Below are positions 54,603-64,000 of a stretch of DNA of 64,000 nucleotides, one piece after another. This DNA comes from Takifugu bimaculatus (Eukaryota > Chordata > Actinopteri > Tetraodontiformes > Tetraodontidae): contig CP034985.2 of the NCBI GenBank assembly GCA_004026145.2, positions 2,876,456 to 2,940,455 of the forward strand, in the 5' to 3' direction. Each line of letters opens with the position of its first letter. The first letter of the stretch is position 1. The position numbers and the translations under genes are program-made. Under the pieces are notes generated by a model, which was not told the origin of the DNA, did no database searches, and saw nothing but the letters and a program-made list of their open reading frames with translations.

Positions 54603-55505
54603 ATGGACCCAGCACACTCGTCACCACCTCATTCTCGCTTGGACCAACTGGAGGGGAGGCTCCAACAATTCAAGGCCCAGCTAGCCTCCAATGCTGCTGA
54701 GGCTTGGCAGACGGCGTCGGCCCTGGAGCGGGCATTAACATCACCCAGGTCCAACAGCTGGCGGTCTCAGTGACCCAACCGGCCGCTCCTGTTCCTCTGG
54801 AGCAGTGCCTGGTGGGGGCACTGCTCCAGAGCCCCGGGTGGGAGCCCCAGAGCGTTATTCCGGAGACCCAGAGGGCTGCAATCCGTTTCTTACGAACTGT
54901 TCTATCCTGTTTGCTCTGCAGCCCTACACCTTTGCCTCGGAGGCGGCGAAGGTCGCCTTTATCATCAATCACGTGACTGGCAGAGCACGCCTGTGGGGAA
55001 TGGCAGAGTGGGAGAGGGGCGCGCCGGCCTGTTCCTCATTCCAGACCTTCTCTGCTTCGTAAGGTTTTTGGGCCTGTTTCTCTGGGCCCGGAGGCCACCG
55101 GGGGACTCATGAGTTTGAAGCAAGGAAGTCGCCCCGTTGATGACTACGCTATCGACTTCCGTACCCAGGCCCGGCTTAGTGACTGGAACCAAGCAGCCCA
55201 GTGCGACGCCTTCCGCAATGGGCTAGCACCATACATAAAGGATGCGTTGGTTTCCTATGATCTTCCACCCTCCCTCGATGGACTCATAGAGCTGACTTCT
55301 AGGCTGGACAGGCGCATCCAGGCAAGGAGAAGGGAACTACGCCGGGGAGGGGCGGAGCACCATTTTTCTGCCCGCCTGCGAGGGTCTCCAGTCACTCCCA
55401 ACCTGCTCACAGAGCCTGCATCTGGGGGGGCCGAACCCATGCAGGTGGGACGCACCAGCCTGACTCCTGAGGAGCGAGAGCGACGACGCCAGGGGAACCT
55501 CTGCC
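54603..55505 (+). pseudogene. Retrotransposon gag remnant
   Basis: Gag starts at the ATG 54603 but runs into an early stop, and gag sequence continues in other frames. The best preserved piece is the frame 55109-55505, with RPVDDYAIDFRTQARLSDWN and the DALVSYDLPPSLDGLIELTS region typical of Ty3/gypsy capsid. It then breaks inside the zinc-knuckle region at the MITE insertion. It is interrupted by at least two frame changes and cannot encode a functional capsid. Confidence 0.8.
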
Positions 55506-56258
55506 CAATGTTTCCTCTAATTTTTCATGTGTCTGAGCAGACACACAAGCTCCCTGAGCACACCGAGGACCACTGTGAGCAACATCAGATGGGTATGCTG
55601 TGGCCACACACCAGTATCACGCTTGTTCAAAACCTTGGATCATAGCAAGTTACATGGCTTATTAAAAGAATCAAATGACAGCAGCACATAAAATGAAAAA
55701 GACAAAAATCTTGTTCATGAGATGTGTACTATGTTATATGAGAGTCCTGCTTTAACCATAGGAAGAGTCACTCAGTTTCACCGCTTGTTCTTCTATTTGC
55801 ACATACTCCGACAGCCATTCCATCTTAAAAGAACCGCATTTCTTTTTTTACTTTGGCTTGATGAGTGGATGTGTCTCTGCCCGTTCGTTTCGCCATGATA
55901 AGGGATTAGCATTTGCATCTCTTAACTCCGCTGCACTGTTGTTAGCTAGCTAACGTGCACGGCGAGTAAAGGCAGGGCACATACGCAAACACTGTCAATG
56001 CTATGATTGGCTGCGTAGCGTAAGTGAACTGTATCGGATTATTGGCTGGACAGCTGTCGCTCATTGAATTACGTTGCGAAATGGTACAGAAAACAATATT
56101 ACTGGTCTAATTAACTAGATCATATCAGTTCTAAAATTAGATATTAATTGATACGTTTCTGTTGAATTTTATTTTGTGCGCTGCATAGATTTTCTTGTGC
56201 GCTGAGTATGTGCAAGCAGTGCGCGATTGCACAAGCGCGCAGCTTAGAGGGAACATTG
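55506..56258. mobile_element. hAT-type MITE nested in gag, with 8-bp target duplication
   Basis: The ends are inverted repeats caatgtttcctctaa and ttagagggaacattg (14 of 15 bases match). They are flanked on both sides by the exact 8-mer cctctgcc (55498-55505 and 56259-56266). The 8-bp duplication is the hallmark of the hAT superfamily. The 753-bp body has no transposase-length ORF. The element must be younger than the retrotransposon it interrupts. Confidence 0.9.
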
Positions 56259-56600
56259 CCTCTGCCTCTACTGCGGCCAGGCCGGACACTTCGTCTCTCG
56301 TTGCCCAGTAAAAGGGAAGGCTCAGCAGTAAACGGGGGCGTACTTCTGAGTCGGACTCAAGACTCTGCCCCCTGCCCACGGCCATTGTTCCACGTCCGGC
56401 TCCTGTTGGCGGGGGGTTCTCACACCCTCGCCACCTTCATAGACTCTGGGGTGGATGTCAGCCTGATCGACAAGGAGCTCGCCGTCCAGCTGGGTATCGG
56501 CCAGGTTCCTTTACCACATTCCGTTCCTGCCAGCGCCCTGGATGCCCCTCCTGGGGACCGTTACTCACCAGACCACGCCTATCCGCATGCTTCTGTCCGA
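56259..56600 (+). pseudogene. Zinc-knuckle remainder and aspartic protease remnant
   Basis: The sequence right of the MITE resumes with the cysteine and histidine residues of the CCHC zinc knuckle. It then enters a protease-like frame with DSGVDVSLID (family active-site motif DSGA/S) and LAVQLGIG. The valine after the catalytic DSG is unusual. The sequence then jumps directly to integrase C-terminal sequence. Confidence 0.75.
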
Positions 56601-57214
56601 CAACCATCCTATCCATCCGTCAAGGCCTTCATCCACCGTTGCAGCCAGACCTGGACCCAGGCCACGGCTGCTCTCCTACAAGCTGCTGACCGTTACTCGA
56701 CGGCCGCCAACCGCCGTCATTCCCAGGCTCCCAAGTACCAGGTGGGCCAGAAGGTATGGCTCTCGACATGAGACCTTCCCTTGAGGGTGGAGGTCATAAA
56801 CCCTGCAGCTGTCAGACTCAAGCTGCCCCGGACCATGCGGATCCACCCAACCTTCCATGTCTCGAGGGTCAAGCCGGTTCGTGAATGTCCATTGATGCCT
56901 GCTTCAGGATTATTGATGGGGGTCCTGCCTTCACAGTTCGCTGCCTGCTGCGCTCCCGCCGCCGTGGAAGGGGTCTTCACTATCTCGTAGACTGGGAGGG
57001 ATACGGCCCAGAGGAGAGGTCATGGGTCCTGGCCCGTCACATCCTGGATGCGCAGCTCATCCGCGTGTTCCATCGCTGTCACCCTGACCAGCCCTCCAAG
57101 ATCCCCAATGCTGGTGGGGGTGCCAGTTTAGAGACTCTGTCCTTCCTGTCGTCCGAGGCATCCAGCAACGAGGACGAAGAGGAAGCTGAGTCGGAGGCCT
57201 CAGAAGAATTTTAG
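56601..57214 (+). pseudogene. Integrase C-terminus and chromodomain remnant
   Basis: Contains KYQVGQKVWLST and MRIHPTFHVSRVKPV, landmarks of the Ty3/gypsy integrase C-terminal domain, in separate frames. An uninterrupted chromodomain follows in the frame 56885-57214 (YLVDWEGYGPEERSWV), with an acidic tail ending at TAG 57214. The chromodomain marks the element as a chromovirus-type Ty3/gypsy lineage. A frame change separates integrase from chromodomain. Confidence 0.8.
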
Positions 57215-57300
57215 CCCTCCTCCAGGCCCCCCTCCACCCACCTGGCTCAGCTTGGACTTTGTTTTTGGGACGTCAGGGGCCGTCCCTTGAGAGGGGGTTC

Positions 57301-57537
57301 TGTCACAGCCCCATTTTCCCAGTTCCCTCCTGTCCCTCTGCCCCAGTAATTTTCCACTCTCCCTACCTCTGGTCCACTCTACCTGCCAGCCACTCCCACC
57401 CCGTCAGCTCAACTCCACTCACCTGCAAGCACAGCTGCAGCTTATTCCCAATCAGCCCTGCTTACAAACCTCCCCTGCACTCTCAGTCTATGCCAGATTG
57501 TTCTTCTGCTTCGATGCGAGACTTTCCAGCGTTATTT
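57301..57537 (+). repeat. Truncated 3' LTR
   Basis: Matches the first 235 bp or so of the 5' LTR with scattered substitutions, up to gagactttccagcgttattt. It then diverges abruptly into the L2-like tail. The differences between the two copies indicate an old insertion. Confidence 0.8.
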
Positions 57538-57720
57538 ATACCCAGCCGGCCATCAGCAGGAGGGTCCTCCTATATGAGCCTGGTCCTGCTCAAGGTTTCT
57601 TCCTGTTAAAGGGGAGTTTTTCCTTGCCACTGTTGCTTGTTGGAGGTCAGCCCCTGGGATTTTGGAAAACACCTAGAAACAGATAACAGATGCTATATAA
57701 ATAAAGATTGATTGATTGAT
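57538..57720 (+). mobile_element. L2-like LINE 3' tail
   Basis: Begins at acccagccggccatcagcag and runs through cctggtcctgctcaaggtttc, gttaaaggggagtttttcc and ccctgggattttggaaaac to gctatataaataaagattgattgattgat. It abuts the broken LTR, either because it inserted there or because a deletion joined the two repeats. Confidence 0.7.
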
Positions 57721-60097
57721 ACTGTAATTAAGAAAGTCTGAGTCTGCAAAAGAGGTCCAGAACTAGTCAGGTGAACCTACTGAAATTGATTATAGACTGG
57801 TCACACGATCTGTTATCAGCCCAGATTGCACAAATAAGACTTCGGGAAAGTAGTTGTACATGTCGTAATCGTTCAGGCAGTCCCAGTTTCACAGTATTAT
57901 ACTTCTTCCTGTTTCCTATGCCATCATTGTTTTGAATGATGATGTTAATGCTGCATTCAGCTGACCTATTCAAAGAGAAATCAAAGGTGTATCAGAGGTG
58001 AAACAATAAAGACAGTAATTAGAATATCTAATTATTTGGCCGTATCAAGCTCCTATAAATGCTGTAATGGTATTTGTCATTGCTATTACTGTGATCATTA
58101 TCATTTTTATTGGTATCATTATTGGGGTGGGGGGTAATAGTTGCAACAGTTGGAGCTTTTGGATGTCTTTGTTAAATGTTGGCGGACAGCGCCCCCTGTT
58201 GGGCATCCGTGGAGCATGTTTCGCTTAAAAGAAGTGTGTTACATTTGTGTATTTACTCACTGGTTAGGCTGGTGAAATCCAGGTTACAATGTGTCACAAA
58301 TGAGATTGTTATAACAAATTTTCCCAGTGGGTGTTCACCGACAAAGACAGGAATCTCTTTTAAAGTTGCCTTAAGCAAAGTGAAAAACTCCAAAGACAAC
58401 AAGAATAAAAGGTTCTTTGGTCTGATGAGTATAATTAGTGAGGCATTAGTTTCAGGCTGTTTGAGCCCACATACAGACCAATAAGGCTGAATAAGTTTAA
58501 TGGAACTTACTGACAGTGAGGAGTGATTAAAAAAAAACAACAGACACCTAAAAATAGGAGAACAACAAAATCATGCAGCGCTGGAAAAGACAAACACACC
58601 TGATACACAAAATGACATGAACAAGCAAGCAAACAACATCAAGACCTAACAGGTCAGGCTGAACATTTAAGACCTAACAGGTAGGGCTGAACAGGTGAGG
58701 CTGAACAGGAGGAATTTACAGGCGAAGGGAGAACAGAGACGATACAAACAAACCACAAAATAAAAATAGGACATAACTCATAGTTAATAAAAAATCCCCA
58801 CATTTAAACTGACCAATGTAAACCAAAAACACACTGATGGCAAAACTAGAGTGGAACTCATCCCAAAGACATGAAACTGAAAACCTTAACTCATGAAGGA
58901 GAGGTTAAATGGATTGCAAAGCAGTTCATACACATCAGCACAAACACCCCAAAGGCAGGGTCACCCATGATGAGAACTCCTGACTGGAGGTCAAAGGTAA
59001 ATCTCTGAATTACTGAGATGAGTGAAAAGTATCATTTCATTTTAAATGAGCTGACGTTACTTTATGGAACGCTTTTCTCGCTCTCTTGGAACAGCACGGC
59101 CCTCGTTTCACACAGGCGCTGATATTTAAATGAGTCTCAGACGTACATATATCTGAGATAAGATTTATGCAAAGGTCTCTTTAGTTCCCTTTTAAATCTG
59201 CTCAACACACCATGCAAAGGTTCACGATAGTTTTCAGATATGAATATATGGATCTGGTTAAACCAGTGTTAATATATACTGAATTAATTGTTCAAACAAG
59301 TTCAGTCTAGTTCTGATTGACTGGAGTGGCTGAACAAATATTTTGTGCATATGTGAGTGGGGAGGATAAATACAATAGATTTTTAAAACTGGAAATACCA
59401 GTTTATGGCAAGTTCTCTCTGCAGGATGATGGTATTTGTATTAGAGATGCATTTAGGGGAATAAATGTTGCAGTTGAAACGTCAGGCCTAAACATTTACA
59501 GGCAGATGTTTGTGACATAAACACACGTGCTAGCTGTTAGAATTCAACATGAAACAGCATTTTTCAGCTTTTAATGCTCTGAATGAGTTTATTAGAGCTC
59601 AACAAACCGTCTCTCCGTAGCTACTTTGCCATTGATCGTTAATAACAAAAAAGCTTTTAATGAAGGCTGTTTACAGTGCCAGTTAAGATAAACACAAATG
59701 TTAATTCATTTCAAGTAACTCGTTTAATCCTTTTTTTCCAGTTATCACTGAATGCAAGCAGATTCAGGAAAGAAAAGCAGTTCTTACCGCGGCGTGACTG
59801 ATGCAGACCACAGTGCTCTGAATCTGCTACGCAGCAGCATCAACCACCATGCTATATTAAACTGGTATTAAACTACAGCCAGTAGACAGTAAATAAATGT
59901 GACATCAGAAGTAGAAATACTCTCATCTGAAAGAGAAACGTGAATCGGCTTTAGGGTTAAAGGAAGGAAGTCAAAGAAACCACATAAAGATGGCACATGT
60001 GGCAAATTAATAAAAACAAGAACTATATGCGACTACGCAGCCCTGAAATAAACAGTTTATGTTAAAGCCTCCCTGGCTGCTGCACCATCACATCCCT
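57721..60097. other. Intergenic and ankrd9 3' flank
   Basis: AT-rich DNA with a short tandem repeat at 58641-58710. The small plus-strand frame 59317-59520 (67 codons) has even composition but no recognisable domain, splice context or neighbour relation; it is not called as a gene. The last few hundred bases should include the ankrd9 3' UTR. Confidence 0.45.
58641..58710. repeat. Short imperfect tandem repeat
   Basis: Two copies of aagacctaacaggt(c/a)(a/g)ggctgaac and a third partial copy aggtgaggctgaac. No known function. Confidence 0.6.
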
Positions 60098-60955
60098 CTA
60101 TATCAGCTGCTGCCTTGCCCGCCGGGCCATAGGCAGACCCGGCGGCTTCAGAGAGGTCGGGATGGGCAGCTCCTGGAGGCTGTCCAGGACGGTCGCAGGG
60201 CTCAGCTGTTTGACCACAGTCTGCATGGCGATGAGAACCAGAGGCGCTGGGCTTTTCTTGGCCAGGTAACCGAAGGTGTTCTCCCCCAGCAGCTCTCTCC
60301 ACAGTCCCGGCTCTGCCTCCAGAGCTGCTCTCATTTTAAAGCGAACCTTCGGGGTGAACATGAGCAAGACGTCCAGACACTGGGTGGCCAAACCGCTGCT
60401 CGTCTCCCGGAGCTTTTCCAGGGTGACATCCAGTGGGGTCGAGCCGTTCTGGTCCACAGCCTGCGGGGAGGCTCCGCTTCCCAGCAGAATGACGACCGCT
60501 TCGGGCCGCTGCAGCTCGCAGGCAAGGTGCAACAGCGTCCGCACGTCTTCCGTGTGGAGACGTACGCGACTTTCATGTAAAATGAGCCTGAGGATGCAGA
60601 ACCTGTCATATCGGACAGCCATGGTGAGGTGAGGGGCGGAGGACGGGCAGCACCAGAAGCGCTCGCTGGGCTTCGCTAGCGCCTCTTCTGGGTACCGGCC
60701 GAGGAGGAACCGCGCGTACGGCTGATGGTCGTGAACTATGGCGTAAAGAAGCGCTTCCGAGGGGGTGTAAGTCCTCTGCTTCAGGTCATCCTCCTGGTAA
60801 AATGCCTCCATAGTCCGCATTTCCTCCAGCATCCACACCGGCTTCAGGTCACGGACGGCGCGGTAGAAGAGCAGCGAGAAGGACTTCCAGCGCTTGTCGA
60901 GGCTCGGAGCCGCCGAGGCGACACTTACAGAGGCCATAGCGGCAAAGGGAGCCAC
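60098..60955 (-). CDS. ankrd9: Ankyrin repeat domain-containing protein 9
   Basis: Single-exon 285-aa frame; human ANKRD9 is also encoded in one exon (317 aa). The conserved N-terminal block is clear: FYRAVRDLKPVWMLEEMR, then YTPSEALLYAIVHDHQPYAR and FLLGRYPEEALA. Ankyrin repeats follow: LTMAVRYDRFCILRLIL, TLLHLACELQRPEAVVILLG and GSTPLDVTLEKLRE. The C-terminal block WRELLGENTFGYLAKKSP and LDSLQELPIP also matches the family. Human ANKRD9 has been described as a cullin-RING substrate receptor acting on IMPDH2, which would make this a ubiquitination adaptor. That role is family knowledge. The start may be 60955 or the second Met at 60937. Confidence 0.93.
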   Translation of the reverse strand: MAPFAAMASVSVASAAPSLDKRWKSFSLLFYRAVRDLKPVWMLEEMRTMEAFYQEDDLKQRTYTPSEALLYAIVHDHQPYARFLLGRYPEEALAKPSERFWCCPSSAPHLTMAVRYDRFCILRLILHESRVRLHTEDVRTLLHLACELQRPEAVVILLGSGASPQAVDQNGSTPLDVTLEKLRETSSGLATQCLDVLLMFTPKVRFKMRAALEAEPGLWRELLGENTFGYLAKKSPAPLVLIAMQTVVKQLSPATVLDSLQELPIPTSLKPPGLPMARRARQQLI

Positions 60956-61148
60956 TTCGCCAGTGACCTTCAGTCTTCAGAAGCCATTAGTCCAACCCGC
61001 ACTGGGTGAAACGGACACAAGCCAGAAAGGCGGTTCTGCAACATAAGGCCGGGGCTAACAGTTCTGCCCGGTCTGCACCCACTTCTGACACACGCACATT
61101 CTTCCAGACTGCAGCCAGCTGCAGGGTCCTCTGCAGTGCTCATGCCCC

Positions 61149-61158
61149 GCGCATGCGC
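61149..61158. promoter_or_regulatory. Perfect NRF-1 palindrome upstream of ankrd9
   Basis: GCGCATGCGC matches the NRF-1 consensus exactly, about 195 bp upstream of the ankrd9 ATG in a CpG-rich stretch (roughly 60650-61210). It is the best single transcription-factor motif in the window and likely part of the core promoter. Confidence 0.65.
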
Positions 61159-61391
61159 AAAACGCAGCTCGGGCGGACTCTCCGCTCGGAAATGCCCACA
61201 CACAAAAAGGAATTTTGGGAAGTTGGGTGCGAGCCTAAAACTACTACATCAAAATTTACAATGACAGTTCACCTTTAAGGGTAAGACAAAGTTACCAGAG
61301 TAAAGTTAATGAGTTACCATGACATAGAGAAATGATCTAAAATGTTTTAATGATTAATAGGGAATTTAATGAATCTATGAATCCCTTACAA

Positions 61392-61393
<2 letters not shown>

Positions 61394-61466
<73 letters not shown>

Positions 61467-61470
61467 CACA
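61394..61470. repeat. (CA)n microsatellite
   Basis: About 38 CA units with one CG variant near 61459. Confidence 0.95.
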
Positions 61471-62349
61471 GGACATTGTCAAAAATCAGAGACATAAATT
61501 TTCTTTTTAATTCAGCCAAAACTGAGGTCATTGTGTTTACTTCTAATCTCCTTGGGAATAGATTAGTTGATCACATCAATTCTGTGGATTTAGTCTCTTT
61601 CTGTGAGGATCCTTTAATCAGGATTCTGTCCTCTAACTCACCTATAAAATGTTTTCTTTTGCCACAGCTTGCTTGAGAGTTACACAAAGGGAAAGACAAA
61701 TATTGGTAATTGTGCCTCCCTGAGTAATATGATTAGCGCCATAATCAAATAATATCCAGATTAAATGCATATTATGCTGATTATGTTAACGGTCACCTGC
61801 GAGCCAGTACAGAAAATAAAATATTCAAATCTCCTTGTCTTTAGGCCACAACCATTTACATGTATGTCTATTTGTCTGTCTGCTTCTTAAAGAAATGAAG
61901 GTATTAAGTCATATCGGAATAATTTCAGTATTTGAGGTCTTCGCACTTGGCTATTGCGTTCTAAAGATTGTAAAATTCTAAAGAAAGACCTTGATGGTCC
62001 TGAAGAGGAGCTCTCAACATCTCCAGTTTTTCTTTTCTCTGGTCCTGATGATTCCAGTTCTTGTTTTTATTAATTTGCCACATGTGCCAGTAATAGAAAC
62101 GCTAAAGAGTTCCAACTAAATCACTTATCAAAATTGGTAGAGTTATCTCTGGAGACAATAGCTTCAGCATTAAAATGGGTGTGTATAGTTTGCAGGGTTT
62201 ACTAAATATGAACAGAAGAACAGAAAAAGATCATTCCAGCACCCTGTTTCCTGAAGATGCCCCAATTAAGGTTTTCCTTCCCCAATCTGAGCTGATGAAT
62301 TTATCAACTGTGTTTCCCCATGAAGTGTCCAACACTGGCGGCTCTTGAT
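61471..62349. other. Intergenic, decayed repeat likely
   Basis: Phrases such as aactgaggtcattgtgtttac and tcagcattaaaatgggtgtgt look like eroded LINE sequence, but no continuous frame supports it. No gene recognised. Confidence 0.35.
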
Positions 62350-63200
62350 GTAAATTACATAGTTTCATGTTTAGGGATAAGGATAAGGAAAAACTATATC
62401 GATCCCACATCGGGGAAATTCACGTGTTACAGCGGTAGCCCGTGGTGTACAGTACAGTATAGTACTAAAAGACAAAAAATAAAAAGACTCTTATATTATG
62501 TACATTACTATGTACATTATACATTATATACAGAAATTAAAAATTATATACAGAAAGGAATGTCAGACAATGTCAATATGAAGAAAAATGAAGGTGCAAG
62601 TAAGACATGTGCAAATAAGACATTCCGGAGGTATGATTAAGTAGTGCAAAGAAAAATATGCCAAACCATGGGTTATTGGTGCTACATTAAGAATAGTGAA
62701 TGTTATACAACCTGACGGCAGTTGGGATAAATGACCTGCGGTAACGTTCCCTTTTTACACCGTGGGTGTAACAGTCTGCTGCTGAAGGAGCTGCTTAAGG
62801 CCCCCACAGTCTTGTGTAGGGGGTGAGAGGGGGTGTCCATAATTGATGTCAGCTTGGCTAACATCCTCCTCTCACCCACCTCATCAATGGAGTCCAGAGA
62901 GCAGTCCAGGAGTGAGCCAGCCCGTCTGACCAGCTTGTTGAGTCTCTTCCTGTCCCTCTCTGAGCTTCCACAGCTCCAGCAGACCACAGCTGTAGAAGAT
63001 CACCGATGCCACCACAGAGCCATAAAAAGTCCTAAGCAGTGTCCTGCACACTCCAAAGGACCTCAGTCTCCTCAGCAGATGGAGACGACTTTGGCCCTTC
63101 TAGTGCGTCTGTGTTGTGAGTCCAGTCCAGTTTATTGTTGAGGTGAACACCCAGGTATTTGTACTCCTCCACGATCTCAATGTCCAAACCCTGGATGTTC
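62350..63200 (-). mobile_element. 5'-truncated jockey/Rex1-type LINE (reverse-transcriptase C-terminal end)
   Basis: Read on the minus strand from about 63200, the sequence encodes the end of a LINE reverse transcriptase. It shows a YKYLGVHLNNKLDW-like block, then LHLLRRLRSFGVC and the SVVAS-type motif. A shifted frame at 62987-62703 follows, with RKRLNKLVRRAGSLLDCSLD, RRMLAKLTSIMD and HPLHKTVGAL. The 3' UTR ends near 62380 with gaatttccccgatgtgggatc and a ccttatccttatcc-type tail. Frame changes show it is inactive. Confidence 0.8.
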
Positions 63201-63225
63201 GGACATTGAGATCGTGGAGGAGTAC
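63161..63225. repeat. Perfect 25-bp fold-back at the LINE 5' border
   Basis: gtactcctccacgatctcaa plus tgtcc (63161-63185) is repeated exactly in inverse orientation at 63201-63225 across a 15-nt spacer (aaaccctggatgttc). The left arm and spacer belong to the LINE; the right arm is an inverted copy of it. This fits a snap-back or twin-priming event during LINE insertion. Confidence 0.9.
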
Positions 63226-63239
63226 AATGAGTAAATGGC

Positions 63240-63242
<3 letters not shown>

Positions 63243-63316
<74 letters not shown>
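63243..63316. repeat. (GT)n microsatellite
   Basis: About 36 TG units starting 17 bp after the LINE fold-back. Confidence 0.95.
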
Positions 63317-63317
<1 letters not shown>

Positions 63318-64000
63318 CATGTGAAGCAGGTGCAGATAGATGGAGCAGATGGAATTGGAGGAGATATTAGGAGTGATGACAACATGATTTATAGATGTGC
63401 TGCGTTGCAGGACAGAATCAATCGGTTGAACTTTCCAAATTGCTGAGGCAATTAGACAGGTGGCAAAATCTGAGACTAATTAATCAATCCTCAATTTAAC
63501 AGCAGGCTCCTGTAGGAGAGACATGTTCTTCCTTAATAGTGCTCAAAAGTTAAAAGGAAAAAGGTTTATTACCTCCGCAGTATAATGCTGTGGTTTATTA
63601 ACTGGGGCTGTGTTCAAGCGCCTGACGGGGGCTGCGCGGATATTACAAACAGTGTCAAGTTATATTCAGCTGGTGGCGCTAGAGGGCTGCAGGAATTTAA
63701 GACCAGACGCTAAATCCTAACAGGAAAAAATGTTCAAGGTTTGGTTTGTTCTCAGCAAACGAGACAGTTTTAAGAAACTATGTATAAAGCCAACTGTCAG
63801 TTTTCCTGTCAAAGTGACATTTCCCCAGTTTATTAAGACAAAATAAGATAAATATTTGATAATATATACAATTATAACAATAAATAGTTACTATAAAATC
63901 TACTGATGATAATTTATACTAATGAAACAAGAATGAAGGTTTTATGAAGTAAAAATTGTTTTAATATCAAGTGGTATTTTTATCTGCACACTGTTATTCA
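63317..64000. other. Right-edge flank, no gene recognised
   Basis: Sequence after the microsatellite up to the window end. Only short unsupported ORFs; no recognised repeat family. Confidence 0.5.

Larger units (their letters stand above)
53882..57537 (+). mobile_element. Decayed, internally deleted Ty3/gypsy chromodomain LTR retrotransposon
   Basis: Two related LTR segments begin tgtcacagccccatt (53882 and 57301) and share about 235 bp. The 3' copy is cut short at 57537, where it joins an L2-like tail. Just before the 3' LTR is a purine-rich tract (gagagggggttc). Between the LTRs lie gag, a zinc knuckle, an aspartic protease, the extreme C-terminus of integrase and a chromodomain. Reverse transcriptase, RNase H and the integrase catalytic core are absent, and stops and frame changes are frequent. 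The copy is nonautonomous and inactive. No clear target duplication could be checked because the right end is truncated. Confidence 0.85.

Noticed and set aside
53858..54700. 280-codon plus-strand ORF, the longest non-gene frame on the plus strand
   Set aside because: It spans the 5' LTR of the Ty3/gypsy element. The composition is P/S-rich LTR translation with no domain, and the frame breaks in the related 3' LTR.
61350..61676. ORFs on both strands through (CA)n arrays, also at 23589-23876 and 63116-63446
   Set aside because: They encode only TH or CV dipeptide runs from microsatellites.

Overview
This window looks like nuclear DNA from a bony (teleost) fish. The genes are vertebrate-type, split by GT-AG introns that are mostly short (about 80 bp to 1.5 kb). 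They are set among CA/GT and GGAT microsatellites, L2-like LINE tails with TTGATTGATT ends, a jockey/Rex1-type LINE, hAT elements, a Tc1 relic and a chromodomain Ty3/gypsy element. All gene models below were built by hand from splice signals and reading-frame continuity. Family names rest on remembered protein families; no search was run.

Layout. (1) 505-5428, minus: N-terminal exons of a CRAL-TRIO (Sec14) protein, probably RhoGEF- or spectrin-repeat-like, running off the left edge. (2) 9073-12558, minus: rmdn3 (PTPIP51), 12 coding exons. (3) 16451-20419, minus: rad51, 9 coding exons, 340 aa, complete. (4) 25078-25869, plus: gjb7-like connexin, one coding exon. (5) 27374-40431, minus: znf292, 8 exons, whose huge last exon carries an apparent +1 frameshift at a six-base homopolymer. 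(6) 43035-45641, minus: pcare (C2orf71), a photoreceptor-cilium actin regulator. (7) 47724-53178, minus: class C GPCR of the GPRC6A/OlfC/V2R type, 6 exons, 947 aa. (8) 53882-57537: decayed Ty3/gypsy element that has lost RT, RNase H and most of integrase, with a hAT-type MITE nested in its gag zinc knuckle. (9) 60098-60955, minus: ankrd9, one coding exon. (10) 62350-63200: LINE remnant ending in a perfect 25-bp fold-back.

The genes do not form one pathway. They are small conserved neighbourhoods: rad51-rmdn3 are neighbours in human (15q15), and gjb7-znf292 are convergent neighbours in human (6q14-15). These blocks are joined here with pcare, a chemosensory-type receptor and ankrd9. I found no operon-like system, CRISPR array, or tRNA or rRNA gene. 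The points most worth checking are the znf292 frameshift, the MITE inside the retroelement zinc knuckle, the LINE-end hairpin, and the unresolved identity of the CRAL-TRIO gene and the class C receptor.
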